From positions 21,981 to 85,980 of the forward strand of contig JAGIBF010000021.1 in assembly GCA_017744515.1 (NCBI GenBank): a stretch of DNA of 64,000 bases, read 5' to 3'. The notes below the pieces were generated by a model. The model saw nothing but the letters and a program-made list of their open reading frames with translations. It was not told where the DNA came from and did not search any database. The number at the start of each line of letters is the position of its first letter. The stretch's first letter is position 1. The translations under genes were made by a program, and so were the position numbers. Shown one piece after another: positions 34,437 to 43,998 of the stretch. Source of the DNA: Niastella sp. GTDB lineage: Bacteria; Bacteroidota; Bacteroidia; Chitinophagales; Chitinophagaceae.

Positions 34437-35231
34437 TTATTTATACTGACGTATATAATTAGCCAGGTCTTCTTTGCTGCTGCTGAAGGTGAACACCTCA
34501 TACAACATAAAATAATCCTGTTTATTTAAGGTATTCTTGTAAGCATATTTGGCTAAGTCCAGCTTGTAGCTATCGGTCGTAAAGACCTGCAACAGTTGTT
34601 TTACCTGATCGGTAGTGAATAAATTCTGATCGATCACCTGCTTGGCAATGGTAACCCTCGAATTATCGAAACGCTCTTTAACAACAGCATCCCTGAAAGC
34701 AGCAAACGACTGCGGACTCATAGGACGGTTGTTGTAACCATAATCATTATCACGGGGATTGGGGTCACGTGGATTATTGCGCGGATCGCGGGGATCACGT
34801 GGGTTATTGCGATCGTCGTAAGGATTGTTATACCAATTGTCGTTATCGATATCAACATAGTTACGATCATTCATCGACAGCTCATCGAACAACACTTTTC
34901 CAAAACGGTTGATCACAATATCTACATGGAACTGCGCTCTTATGTTCACATTCTTTTGGAAGATCAGGGTTTGCTTCCTGATACCCATAGCGGTATTGTT
35001 ATTGCGGTCCATCGGTATGGTATACACCCTTACCTGGTGATAGCCGATTGGCAGGGCAGGGACCAGCACGATGTTATCATTGTTGTTGATACGGTCGGTA
35101 AATTTTTTACCATCCACCTCTACAACGATACGCTGGTTACTGAGGTTGGTAATACTCATCTTTCCATCATTGGGAAGGGCAAAAGCCGAATAAGTAATAA
35201 CCAATAATACAAGGGTAAAAATCTTTTTCAT
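34437..35231 (-). CDS. Secreted DUF4476-domain protein
   Basis: After a signal peptide comes a beta-rich domain (25-125), a low-complexity Asn/Arg/Asp/Pro linker near residues 135-165 (repeats of NPRDPRD), and a C-terminal helical DUF4476 domain (SPQSFAAFRDAVVKERFDNSR...LAKYAYKNT). Periplasmic; function unknown. It is the only gene here with a perfect AGGAGG (35242-35237) five bases before the ATG. Confidence 0.85.
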   Translation of the reverse strand: MKKIFTLVLLVITYSAFALPNDGKMSITNLSNQRIVVEVDGKKFTDRINNNDNIVLVPALPIGYHQVRVYTIPMDRNNNTAMGIRKQTLIFQKNVNIRAQFHVDIVINRFGKVLFDELSMNDRNYVDIDNDNWYNNPYDDRNNPRDPRDPRNNPRDPNPRDNDYGYNNRPMSPQSFAAFRDAVVKERFDNSRVTIAKQVIDQNLFTTDQVKQLLQVFTTDSYKLDLAKYAYKNTLNKQDYFMLYEVFTFSSSKEDLANYIRQYK

Positions 35232-35236
35232 ATAGG

Positions 35237-35242
35237 CCTCCT
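35237..35242 (-). promoter_or_regulatory. Canonical Shine-Dalgarno of the DUF4476 gene
   Basis: AGGAGG with a five-base spacer to the ATG at 35231. Strong Shine-Dalgarno sites are rare in Bacteroidota and none as good was seen elsewhere in the window. Confidence 0.6.
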
Positions 35243-35441
35243 GTTGGTTGTTTAGGGTTTGATGCTAAGATGCATAGATCGTTTAGCGGGAATATGTTAA
35301 AGGATTGCTATTTCAGCTATAGGGTTTAATAGTCTGTGAAAACGGATCGAAAACTGCATCATAACAGGGTAGCACGCATTTAAAAACGTCCGTAGGGGCA
35401 AAATATTGCAGATTGTATAACTTGTATTAAAATTAGAGCGT

Positions 35442-38400
35442 ATGTCCGTTAAACAGGTCATTTTCTTAGTCCTATGTAGCTTATTTCTGATCACCGCAAC
35501 CGCACAGCAAAAGATGAATACGTATGAAAAAGCCTGGAAGAAGATCGATAGTCTTATACAGGTAAAAGGGCTTCCACAATCGGCCTTTACAGAAGTTAAT
35601 AAGATCTATACCCAGGCAAAGCAAGAGAAGAACGATGCCCAACTGATCAAAGCACTGATCTATCGCGCGCAGTTACGGGACATCAAAGAAGAAGAGCCGC
35701 AATACGGCACCATCAAAGAACTGGAAACAGAGATTACCCAAAATTCAGGAGCAGCCCGCGCCGTGCTGCAAAGCATTACAGCCAGTATGTATTGGAACTA
35801 CTTCCAAAGTCACCGCTGGCAATTATATAATCGAACTGCCACTGTTGATTTTAATAAAGCAGATATCGCCACGTGGGGAACTGAAGACTTTCACAAAAAG
35901 ATTGGTGAGCTATACCTGTCTTCCCTAAAAGAAGAGAAGTTGTTGCAACAAACAAAGCTGGAACCTTTCGACCCCATCATCACCAAGGGTAATGTACGGC
36001 ACCTGCGTCCCACCCTGTTCGATCTGCTGGCCAATCATGCACTGACCTACTTCCAATCGAGCGAAAGGGATATCAAAAAAGCAGCCGACGCCTTCGAGAT
36101 CGACGACCCCGTAGCTTTTGCCGATGCCCGGACGTTTGCCACGCATAAGTTCAGGATTACCGACAGCACTTCCTTACATGCCAAAGCCCTGCAACTGCAT
36201 CAGCGGTTGATCAGCTTCCACCTGGCCGATGCGCAACCAGATGCATTGATAGACGCAAACATCAACCGGCTCACTTTTGTGAATATGTACGCCGTCATGA
36301 GCGATAAAAAAGAGTTGTTCCGGAAAGCACTTGAACAGGTTACCGGCACTTATAACAATCACCCTATTGCTGCACAAGCCTGGTTTTTGCTGGCCGACAC
36401 TTATTTTGATGAAGGAAATACTTACGATCCGTTAAAAGATACAACACAGCGTTACGCACTGTTAAAAGTAAAGGAGATCTGTGAAAAAGTAATTGCACAA
36501 AAAGAACCCAGCGAAGGCAAGGCCAACTGCCAGAATATGCTGAATACTTTATTGAAACGGCATATACTACTGCAAACGGAAAAGGTGAATGTACCCAACC
36601 AGCCATTCAGGGTATTGGTTACCTGGCGTAATGTAACCACCCTGCATTTCAGGGTAGTGAAGATGGACAAAAAAACAATGGACAACCTGGGTAACGATAC
36701 CTGGAGCGATGCCTACTGGAAAAAGCTGACCAGTTTACCTGTGCTAAGCACATTCACACAACAGCTGCCCGATACCAAAGATTACCAGCAACACCGCACA
36801 GAGATCAAAGCGCCGGCATTGCCGATAGGCGAGTATGCTTACCTTGTCAGTGCCGACAGTGATTTTAGTATTGGCAAAAACGTGCTGGCCGTACAGGGTT
36901 TTTACGTTTCCAACCTCGCGTATATCAATAAAAGCAATGATTACTTTGTACTCAACCGGGAAACCGGCGCCCCCGTACCCAGAGCTACTGTACAGGTATG
37001 GTACCGCAATTACGATAGCAAAGTACGCGACTATGTAGAGCGCAAGGGAGAAAACCTATTTACAGATAAGGACGGGTATTTTACGCTGACACCATCCAAA
37101 ACCAACAATGAAAACTATTCCCGTATAGAAGTATCTACCAAAGAAGATCATCTGTCGATGGCTGATTATGAGTATAGCTATAATTATCCTCAAACACAGG
37201 AGAAGAGCCGGAACACCAGCTATCTCTTTACCGACCGCTCTATTTATCGGCCTGGTCAAACTGTATATTTTAAAGGGATCGTGATCAATAGCCGGAGTCA
37301 ATCGAATCAGCATGCCATAGTTGCCAATTTAAAAACCAGGATCCTATTGCTGGATGTGAACGACCAGCAGGTAGATTCTATTCAGGTAACGACCAATGCC
37401 TATGGTTCTTACTCCGGCAAGTTTACCCTGCCTTCCAATGCACTGAACGGCACATTCAATATCAGGGATGAGCAAACAGAAGGCTTTGCCAATATTTCTG
37501 TGGAAGAATATAAACGTCCTAAGTTTTTTACAGAGATCGCCAAACCGGCTGGTAGCTACCGGCTGAACGATAGCATCAAAGTGACCGGAACAGCCAAAGC
37601 CTACGCTGGCAACAACATTGATGGGGCGTCCGTTAAATACCGGGTAGTACGCAATGTTATTATGCCCCTGTGGTATGGCTATGGGTTTGGTAAAAGAGTA
37701 TGGCCTCCGTATGGCACGCAGGAAGTAGAAATTGCCCATGGCACAGCCACTACGCAGGCCGATGGCACTTTCTCTGTTACTTTTAAAGCATTGCCCGACC
37801 TGAAGGTGGATAAAAAAGACCAGCCTACATTCCAATACACAATAAGTGCCGACGTAACTGATATCAATGGCGAGACCCGCAGTGGCAGCACAACCATATC
37901 TGTAGCTTATCAGGCATTACGCATGGAAGTAGTTACACCCAACAAGTTGCACAGCGATAGTATCAAAAACGTGCAGGTAACAACTACCAATTTCAATAAT
38001 CTGTTTGAACAGGCGAAGGTGACACTGACCATGCACAAGCTGAAAACACCGGGACGCATTTTCCGCAGCCGGTACTGGGAACAGCCTGACCAGTTTGTGA
38101 TGTCATTGCAGGAATACCAGGCGGCATTCCCCTACGATATTTATAAGAATGAAAACGAAGTAAGCACCTGGGAAAAGGGAGAAAAGGTATTGGAGGTAAC
38201 AGACACTACGGCAGCCAATGGAAAATTTGCTGCACTGGCCAGCTCAGCTAAAGCGGTCACAGCGGGTTGGTATGTAATAGAAGCCGTCACCAAAGACAAG
38301 TTTGGAGAAACGGTAAAAGCCATCCGGTATGTAGAGCTATATAATCAACCCGGCAGTCAAAATCCGATGGGCTACGCCGATATCGAGGTATATAATGATG

Positions 38401-41400
38401 CTTTGGAACCAGGCGGAACAGCTTCTTACCAGTTGGTCACTAACCTAAGCAATGTATTTGTTATTCACGATATTGGCAGAAAAGGTGATAAAGAAGAAAG
38501 AAAGTTGCTTACACTGAATGGCAATAGCCCTGTCTATACATTACCCGTCACAGAAAATGATCGCGGTGGGCTGGGACTGCAGGTCGCTTTCGTAAAGCAC
38601 AACCGCATTTACAGCAATGGCGCCATTGTGCTTGTACCTTACACCAATAAAGAGCTCACTATTTCCTATACTACCTACCGGGATAAAACATTGCCCGGAA
38701 GTGCAGAAAAATGGAAAGTAAAGATCAGTGGTAACAAGAGCGACCAGGCAGCAGCTGAAATGCTGACAGCCATGTATGATGCTTCGCTCGACCAGTTCAG
38801 TCCACACAATTGGAACAAGCCTTACTTATGGCATGATTATAACCTTCGTGGAAGCTGGAATGGCAGCCAATGTTTCCAGACGGTGCAATCGCGGGAAAAG
38901 CCCGACCGGAATGACGACTATGCCTCCTTCAACAAATCATATGATGAATTGATAGGCGATCAATATTCCGGTGGTGGCGCACGCCATATGAAGCTGGCAA
39001 AAACAGAGCTTGCAGTACGTGGAATGGCAAACATGGCAGCGCCATCCGTCCGGTCAAAAGCTAACGCGCTCGATGAAGTAACTGCAGGAATATCAGCAGG
39101 AAACGTCAGTCAAAAAGAAGGCAAACGTGGTGAGGAAGCCCAAGATCAGTTCGCACTTCCATTTACAGCAATTCCTCCGGTTACTCTGTCGGCTGATGCG
39201 CCCACCGTTCAACCCCGCAAGAACTTCAATGAGACAGCTTTCTTTTTTCCCGATCTGCATACAGATGCAGCAGGCAATGTAGAATTTTCCTTTACTATGC
39301 CCGAAGCACTGACCGAATGGAAATGGATGATACTGGCGCATACCAAAGAACTGGCGATGGGCTATAGCGAGAAGAGCATCATCACACAGAAAGAGCTGAT
39401 GGTGCAGCCCAATGCGCCTCGCTTTATGCGCGAAGGCGACCGCATGGACTTCAGTAGCAAGATCGTGAACCTGAGCAGCAAGGAACTTACCGGACAGGTA
39501 GAATTACAACTGATCGATCCCACCACCAACCAATCGGTAGATGGCTGGTTCAGGAATGTCTTCCCCAACCAGTTCTTCACGGTAGCGGCTGGCCAAAGTA
39601 TACCGGTTACCTTCTCATTGGAAATACCTTATCAATACAACAAGCCACTCACCTACCGCCTCGTGGCAGCCACCAAAGCGGGCCCCAATGAAACTGCCCT
39701 GAGCGATGGCGAAGAAAACATGCTACCGGTAGTGAGCAACCGTATGTTGGTCACTGAAAGCCTGCCTCTACCGGTGCGCGGCAATGTGACTAAAACCTTC
39801 ACTTTCGGCAAGCTGTTGAAAAGCGGAGAAAGTGAAACACTGAACCAGCATGCTTTAACGGTCGAGTTCACCAGCAACCCGGCCTGGTATGCCGTGCAAG
39901 CGCTGCCCTACCTGATGGAATATCCTTATGAGTGTGCAGAGCAGGTGTTCAACCGGTATTATGCCAATACATTGGCAACCTCTATCGCTAATGCATCGCC
40001 CCGTATCAAGGCCATCTTTGAGCGCTGGAAAACTGCCGACACCGCTGCTCTGCTCAGCAACCTGCAGAAGAATGAAGAACTGAAATCGGTATTGCTGCAG
40101 GAAACACCCTGGGTGCTGGAAGCAAAATCGGAAGCACAACAAAAGAAGAATATCGCCTTGCTGTTCGACATGGTAAGGATGAGCAAAGAGCAGGCATCGG
40201 CACTCGACCACTTGCAGGACCTGCAAACCTCCAATGGTGGTTTTGTATGGTTCCAGGGCGGCCGCGACGACCGGTATATCACACAATACATCCTTACCGG
40301 CATCGGTCACCTCAGGAAACTGAAAGCCCTGAAAGAAGGCGATGCCATAAAGGATGTTATCAAAAAAGCGATCCCTTATCTCGACAACGCTATCAAAAAG
40401 GATTATGATGATCTGTTGAAGACCAATAAAGGCAAAGAACCTGTAGAGGCCCTCAGCAGCATTCAGATCCAATACCTGTACATGCGTAGCTTCTTCCCGG
40501 AACATACTATACCTACCGTCTCCCAAAAAGCCTACCAGTACTTCAGAAAGCAGGCGCAGGCCCATTGGGTGAAGCAAAGCAAATACATGCAAGGCATGAT
40601 TGCACTGGCACAATACCGCACCGGCGACACTAAAACAGCTACCAGCATTATGGCATCGCTGAAACAAAATGCGCTGGTGAGTGAAGAAATGGGCATGTAC
40701 TGGAAAGCCACACCCGGCTACTATTGGTACCAAAGCCCCATCGAAAACCAGGCTTTGCTGATAGAAGCATTCACTGAAGTATCGAAGGATATGAAAGCAG
40801 TGGCCGATATGAAGACCTGGCTGCTGAAACAAAAGCAAACGCAGAACTGGAAAACAACAAAGGCCACTGCCGATGCCTGCTATGCCCTGCTGTTGCAAGG
40901 CACCGACTGGCTGGCCAACACGCCCGAAGTACAGATCAACCTCGGCAACTATGCCATCCGCTCTGCCGACCAGCAGGCAGAAGCCGGCACCGGATACTTC
41001 AAAAAAGTAATCGATGGCAAAGATGTGAAACCAGAGATGGGCAATATCAAAGTAACCTTCTCTTCTCCTGCACCAGCCGCTGCCGAATCTGTATCCTGGG
41101 GCGCTGTATACTGGCAGTATTTCGAGAACCTCGATAAGATCACTACAGCAGCTACGCCTTTACAGTTGAGCAAGAAGCTGTTTGTGGAAAAGCTCACTGA
41201 CCACGGCCCGGTATTGCAGCCCATCAATGAAGGTGACGCACTGCAGGTAGGCGATAAAGTGAAAGTACGTATCGAGCTGCGGGTAGACCGCGCTATGGAA
41301 TATGTGCACATGAAAGATATGCGCGCCGCTTGCATGGAACCTTTGAATGTATTGAGCAGTTACAAATGGCAGGGCGGACTGGGTTATTATGAAAGCACCA

Positions 41401-41582
41401 AAGATGCGAGCACCAACTTCTTCTTTGGTTACCTGCCCAAAGGCACCTGGGTATTTGAATATCCTTTATTCGTAACCCATACCGGTACCTTCAGCAACGG
41501 CATCACCAGCATTCAGTGCATGTATGCCCCTGAATTTACCAGCCATTCCGAAGGCATTAAAGTGAATGTAGAAGCAAAATAA
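35442..41582 (+). CDS. Bacterial alpha-2-macroglobulin-like protein with thioester motif
   Basis: The 2046-residue protein starts with a signal peptide (cleavage near ATAQ22). An all-helical N-terminal region (about 25-370) precedes MG2-type domains (FTDRSIYRPGQTVYFKGI near 600), a bait-like flexible region near 1185-1260, the A2M core (TEWKWMILAHTKELAMG) and the CAEQ thioester motif with Cys1498, followed by the alpha/alpha thioester domain (LQDLQTSNGGFVWFQGG). Such proteins trap proteases covalently in the periplasm. No penicillin-binding protein 1C gene, the usual Proteobacterial neighbour, is found beside it. Confidence 0.93.
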   Translation: MSVKQVIFLVLCSLFLITATAQQKMNTYEKAWKKIDSLIQVKGLPQSAFTEVNKIYTQAKQEKNDAQLIKALIYRAQLRDIKEEEPQYGTIKELETEITQNSGAARAVLQSITASMYWNYFQSHRWQLYNRTATVDFNKADIATWGTEDFHKKIGELYLSSLKEEKLLQQTKLEPFDPIITKGNVRHLRPTLFDLLANHALTYFQSSERDIKKAADAFEIDDPVAFADARTFATHKFRITDSTSLHAKALQLHQRLISFHLADAQPDALIDANINRLTFVNMYAVMSDKKELFRKALEQVTGTYNNHPIAAQAWFLLADTYFDEGNTYDPLKDTTQRYALLKVKEICEKVIAQKEPSEGKANCQNMLNTLLKRHILLQTEKVNVPNQPFRVLVTWRNVTTLHFRVVKMDKKTMDNLGNDTWSDAYWKKLTSLPVLSTFTQQLPDTKDYQQHRTEIKAPALPIGEYAYLVSADSDFSIGKNVLAVQGFYVSNLAYINKSNDYFVLNRETGAPVPRATVQVWYRNYDSKVRDYVERKGENLFTDKDGYFTLTPSKTNNENYSRIEVSTKEDHLSMADYEYSYNYPQTQEKSRNTSYLFTDRSIYRPGQTVYFKGIVINSRSQSNQHAIVANLKTRILLLDVNDQQVDSIQVTTNAYGSYSGKFTLPSNALNGTFNIRDEQTEGFANISVEEYKRPKFFTEIAKPAGSYRLNDSIKVTGTAKAYAGNNIDGASVKYRVVRNVIMPLWYGYGFGKRVWPPYGTQEVEIAHGTATTQADGTFSVTFKALPDLKVDKKDQPTFQYTISADVTDINGETRSGSTTISVAYQALRMEVVTPNKLHSDSIKNVQVTTTNFNNLFEQAKVTLTMHKLKTPGRIFRSRYWEQPDQFVMSLQEYQAAFPYDIYKNENEVSTWEKGEKVLEVTDTTAANGKFAALASSAKAVTAGWYVIEAVTKDKFGETVKAIRYVELYNQPGSQNPMGYADIEVYNDALEPGGTASYQLVTNLSNVFVIHDIGRKGDKEERKLLTLNGNSPVYTLPVTENDRGGLGLQVAFVKHNRIYSNGAIVLVPYTNKELTISYTTYRDKTLPGSAEKWKVKISGNKSDQAAAEMLTAMYDASLDQFSPHNWNKPYLWHDYNLRGSWNGSQCFQTVQSREKPDRNDDYASFNKSYDELIGDQYSGGGARHMKLAKTELAVRGMANMAAPSVRSKANALDEVTAGISAGNVSQKEGKRGEEAQDQFALPFTAIPPVTLSADAPTVQPRKNFNETAFFFPDLHTDAAGNVEFSFTMPEALTEWKWMILAHTKELAMGYSEKSIITQKELMVQPNAPRFMREGDRMDFSSKIVNLSSKELTGQVELQLIDPTTNQSVDGWFRNVFPNQFFTVAAGQSIPVTFSLEIPYQYNKPLTYRLVAATKAGPNETALSDGEENMLPVVSNRMLVTESLPLPVRGNVTKTFTFGKLLKSGESETLNQHALTVEFTSNPAWYAVQALPYLMEYPYECAEQVFNRYYANTLATSIANASPRIKAIFERWKTADTAALLSNLQKNEELKSVLLQETPWVLEAKSEAQQKKNIALLFDMVRMSKEQASALDHLQDLQTSNGGFVWFQGGRDDRYITQYILTGIGHLRKLKALKEGDAIKDVIKKAIPYLDNAIKKDYDDLLKTNKGKEPVEALSSIQIQYLYMRSFFPEHTIPTVSQKAYQYFRKQAQAHWVKQSKYMQGMIALAQYRTGDTKTATSIMASLKQNALVSEEMGMYWKATPGYYWYQSPIENQALLIEAFTEVSKDMKAVADMKTWLLKQKQTQNWKTTKATADACYALLLQGTDWLANTPEVQINLGNYAIRSADQQAEAGTGYFKKVIDGKDVKPEMGNIKVTFSSPAPAAAESVSWGAVYWQYFENLDKITTAATPLQLSKKLFVEKLTDHGPVLQPINEGDALQVGDKVKVRIELRVDRAMEYVHMKDMRAACMEPLNVLSSYKWQGGLGYYESTKDASTNFFFGYLPKGTWVFEYPLFVTHTGTFSNGITSIQCMYAPEFTSHSEGIKVNVEAK

Positions 41583-41587
41583 GAAGT

Positions 41588-41663
41588 AAAGGTGAGTCGC
41601 CCCCGCAGAGCGGGGCAAGTTCTGCAGCGCTTCAATGCTGCCTGGCAAGAGCGGCCCACCTTT
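41588..41663 (+). terminator. Branched terminator of the A2M gene
   Basis: Outer stem AAAGGTG (41588-41594) with CACCTTT (41657-41663), followed by TTAAAT. Inside are CCCCGC/GCGGGG (41601-41615) and GCAGC/GCTGC hairpins. Confidence 0.65.
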
Positions 41664-41673
41664 TTAAATAACC

Positions 41674-41702
41674 GCCGGCCACTCTTTGAAAGGGTGGCCG
41701 GC
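41674..41702 (+). terminator. Second terminator hairpin abutting the next promoter
   Basis: GCCGGCCAC (41674-41682) with GTGGCCGGC (41694-41702), immediately followed by TTATTTTTG, which doubles as U-tract and -7 box of the downstream gene. Confidence 0.65.
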
Positions 41703-41703
41703 T

Positions 41704-41711
41704 TATTTTTG
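41704..41711 (+). promoter_or_regulatory. -7 box TATTTTTG of the FAD oxidoreductase gene
   Basis: The box ends four bases before the ATG at 41716, so the message would start at or next to the start codon. No TTG at the usual distance, where a hairpin stem sits instead. Confidence 0.55.
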
Positions 41712-41715
41712 CAGC

Positions 41716-42771
41716 ATGCATACCGACTTCCTCATCGTAGGCCAGGGCATTTGTGGCACTTTCTTAAGCTGGTACCTGCAACAGGCAGGCTTTTCTTTCC
41801 TGGTCATCGATCAGCCTCAATCCAATACCGCTTCCAAAGTAGCGGCAGGCATCATCAACCCGGTCACCGGCAGGCGTATTGTAAAAACATGGCTCATCGA
41901 TGAGGTCATGCAGTTTGCACACAAGGCTTATTCGGAACTGGGGCAGGTACTCAACATCACGGCTTTTGAGCAAAAAAGTATCGTCGACTTCTTTGCCACA
42001 CCGCAGATGCGGGATGCTTTTGCAAAGCGGTATGCAGAAGATACACAATACCTGTCGCTGTCTGCAGCTCATCATAGCTGGCTGTCTTTATTCAATTATG
42101 ATTTTGGCTATGGAGAGATCGATCCCTGTTACCTCATCAGGCTGCAGGATATTTTACCAGCTTACCGTACTCATTTGGAACAACAACAATTACTACGCGA
42201 AGAACTGTTTGAGATAGATCACCTGCAGGTGGCGCCTGATGGTATTACTTATAAAGATATTACTGCCTCCCGCATCATCTTCAGTGATGGCATTGCCACT
42301 GCTCAAAACCCATACTTCAGGAACCTGCCTTTTGCCCCCAACAAAGGCGAAGCCGTGTGGGTGGAGATCAACGATCTGCCAGCCACACACATCTTTAAAA
42401 AAGGCTTCAACCTGGTGCCGTGGAAGGACAACATCTTCTGGCTGGGCTCTACTTACCTGTGGGAGTTTGACAACGACCTGCCTACACCCGGTTTCCGCCA
42501 GTTTGCCCACAACTGGTTGTTGCAAACCGTCAAGCTGCCTTTCAACATCATCGACCACAAAGCCGCTGTGAGGCCCGCTACCCTTGAGCGCCGGCCCTTC
42601 GTGGGATTCCATCCACAGCATCCTGCTGTAGGCATCTTTAATGGCATGGGCACGAAGGGTTGTTCACTGGCCCCCTGGTTTGCCCATCAGTGGGTACAGG
42701 CTATTAAGGGAGAAGGGACCTTATCGCCAGAAGCCGATGTGAAGCGCTTCCAGCGTGTGTTGGCGAGATAA
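41716..42771 (+). CDS. FAD-dependent oxidoreductase of the DAO family
   Basis: The protein begins with a dinucleotide-binding motif (DFLIVGQGICGTFLSWYLQQAG) and carries AAGIINPVTGRRIVKTW near residue 52, typical for DAO-type flavoproteins, and a C-terminal GFHPQHPAVGIFNGMGTKGC. About 351 residues, cytosolic. An in-frame ATG at 41686 lies within the terminator hairpin, so 41716 is the start. Amine or amino acid oxidation is likely; substrate unknown. Confidence 0.85.
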   Translation: MHTDFLIVGQGICGTFLSWYLQQAGFSFLVIDQPQSNTASKVAAGIINPVTGRRIVKTWLIDEVMQFAHKAYSELGQVLNITAFEQKSIVDFFATPQMRDAFAKRYAEDTQYLSLSAAHHSWLSLFNYDFGYGEIDPCYLIRLQDILPAYRTHLEQQQLLREELFEIDHLQVAPDGITYKDITASRIIFSDGIATAQNPYFRNLPFAPNKGEAVWVEINDLPATHIFKKGFNLVPWKDNIFWLGSTYLWEFDNDLPTPGFRQFAHNWLLQTVKLPFNIIDHKAAVRPATLERRPFVGFHPQHPAVGIFNGMGTKGCSLAPWFAHQWVQAIKGEGTLSPEADVKRFQRVLAR

Positions 42772-42775
42772 TTCA

Positions 42776-42783
42776 TATTTTTG
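42776..42783 (+). promoter_or_regulatory. -7 box TATTTTTG before the gene at 42821
   Basis: TAnnTTTG match just after the stop codon of the oxidoreductase gene; predicted leader about 30 bases to the GTG at 42821. Confidence 0.5.
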
Positions 42784-42820
42784 CACCGTTCACCACCCTC
42801 AGTCATTAAAACTTATTGCC

Positions 42821-43261
42821 GTGTCTCAGGAGTCTAAGGACCTGTATGTAGTTCCCGCCAGGTTTCGCAAAATGGAAAACCTGCACATCCTTTTCTGGCT
42901 GGTAAAAGACCTGTGCTGGTGCCTCTTGTTCAAACCGCTGGGTATGATCATGATCGCCCCTACCCTGCTGGTAGCCATCTGGATCACGTGGAAAAACAGG
43001 CATATCGTTGCCGAACTGGCACACAATGCCGCCATTGCCATCTGGATCATGGCCAACTCGATGTGGATGGTAGCTGAGTTCTATGCGGTAGATGAAAAAG
43101 TAAAACCCTATTGTATTATCCCCTTCTCGTTAGGCATTCTGATATTGCTGTACTATTATCTCATTTATGCGCCGATGCAGCGCCGCAAAGAAAATGCGGA
43201 GGCTGACATAGAGATAGCACCGATACAACAGGAAGCAGTAGTGGTAGCAGAAAAAGCATAA
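42821..43261 (+). CDS. Small membrane protein of unknown function
   Basis: The product of about 146 residues has three to four hydrophobic helices (LVKDLCWCLLFKPLGMIMIAPTLLVAIWIT, AAIAIWIMANSMWMVAEFY, IIPFSLGILILLYYYLIY) and an acidic C-terminal tail. I recognise no named family. The start is uncertain: GTG at 42821 is chosen because it lies after the -7 box at 42776; an ATG at 42872 would remove the soluble lead and an upstream GTG at 42755 overlaps the previous gene. Confidence 0.65.
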   Translation: MSQESKDLYVVPARFRKMENLHILFWLVKDLCWCLLFKPLGMIMIAPTLLVAIWITWKNRHIVAELAHNAAIAIWIMANSMWMVAEFYAVDEKVKPYCIIPFSLGILILLYYYLIYAPMQRRKENAEADIEIAPIQQEAVVVAEKA

Positions 43262-43292
43262 TCATTCTTACATTTCGATGTATAACAAAAAA

Positions 43293-43318
43293 GGCAGCCT
43301 CAGCGGCTGCCTTTTTTT
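43293..43318. terminator. Rho-independent terminator between convergent genes
   Basis: GGCAGCC (43293-43299) with GGCTGCC (43305-43311), seven Ts after and an A-run before, so it can act on both strands. Confidence 0.9.
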
Positions 43319-43346
43319 GTCATGTGCCTTGTCTCTCGCTTAGCAA

Positions 43347-43970
43347 TTAGCGTTGGTCTATAGCAATAGCCAGTGTCCGGTAGTTAACAGATGGCAACAA
43401 GGATTGTGTAGAATCCAGTTGAAATCCGATTGACCGGGCCTGACCAGCAGTAGCAGGTGCATTCAGTACATTGATCCTCAAATAGCCGAATGAACTGTCT
43501 GCAGGTATCACGATCTTATTATCAGCCAGCGTATAATGTGTTCCGGCAACAGCTGGAAGTACATTCAGATCAACCTTTACACAAGGCTTATAACCGGTAA
43601 AAGATATAGCAGTTACCGGTACATCGATGATCTTAAAACCAATAGCACGCTCTTCCCTGGCAGTAGGCCCCACCAGGTTCACACGCAGACTAACTACGCC
43701 TGAGCTACGTTTGATAAATGAATCTACAAACTGATACCCTGTTCCCTGACAAGAAGCGTGTATCACAGACAAGTCAAGCGGTACACCATAACCGGGAATC
43801 TGCGACAATAATGGATATGTTATCCCTGCTGTCACTGAATTCAATACCGTAGCATCAAACTCCACCACTGCGGTACCCTTGAATTGCTTTTCAGTTTGCT
43901 TGATACAGGCCGCAAATAATACAACTGCGACTCCTATACATATATATGCTCTTATTGAACGCGTATTCAT
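43347..43970 (-). CDS. DUF4843-type lipoprotein of the SusCD operon
   Basis: A signal sequence with Cys in LFAACIKQ marks a lipoprotein of about 207 residues. The body is beta-rich (FKGTAVVEFDATVLN, VSLRVNLVGPTAREERAIGFKI) as in DUF4843 proteins found after SusD. Role: surface lipoprotein accompanying nutrient uptake; ligand unknown. The ATG at 43970 is chosen since it begins the signal; an upstream ATG at 44009 overlaps the SusD gene. Confidence 0.75.
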   Translation of the reverse strand: MNTRSIRAYICIGVAVVLFAACIKQTEKQFKGTAVVEFDATVLNSVTAGITYPLLSQIPGYGVPLDLSVIHASCQGTGYQFVDSFIKRSSGVVSLRVNLVGPTAREERAIGFKIIDVPVTAISFTGYKPCVKVDLNVLPAVAGTHYTLADNKIVIPADSSFGYLRINVLNAPATAGQARSIGFQLDSTQSLLPSVNYRTLAIAIDQR

Positions 43971-43998
43971 AGCTTCTAACTGTTTTGAAATTGAAAGA

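Noticed and set aside
39855-40898. Long open frame (347 codons) on the minus strand inside the A2M gene
   Set aside because: It is the antisense of the conserved thioester region of a 2046-residue protein with clear family motifs; its translation shows no recognisable domain.
41686-41715. Ten-residue N-terminal extension of the FAD oxidoreductase
   Set aside because: These codons lie in a terminator hairpin and the -7 box; the conserved dinucleotide-binding motif starts just after the ATG at 41716.
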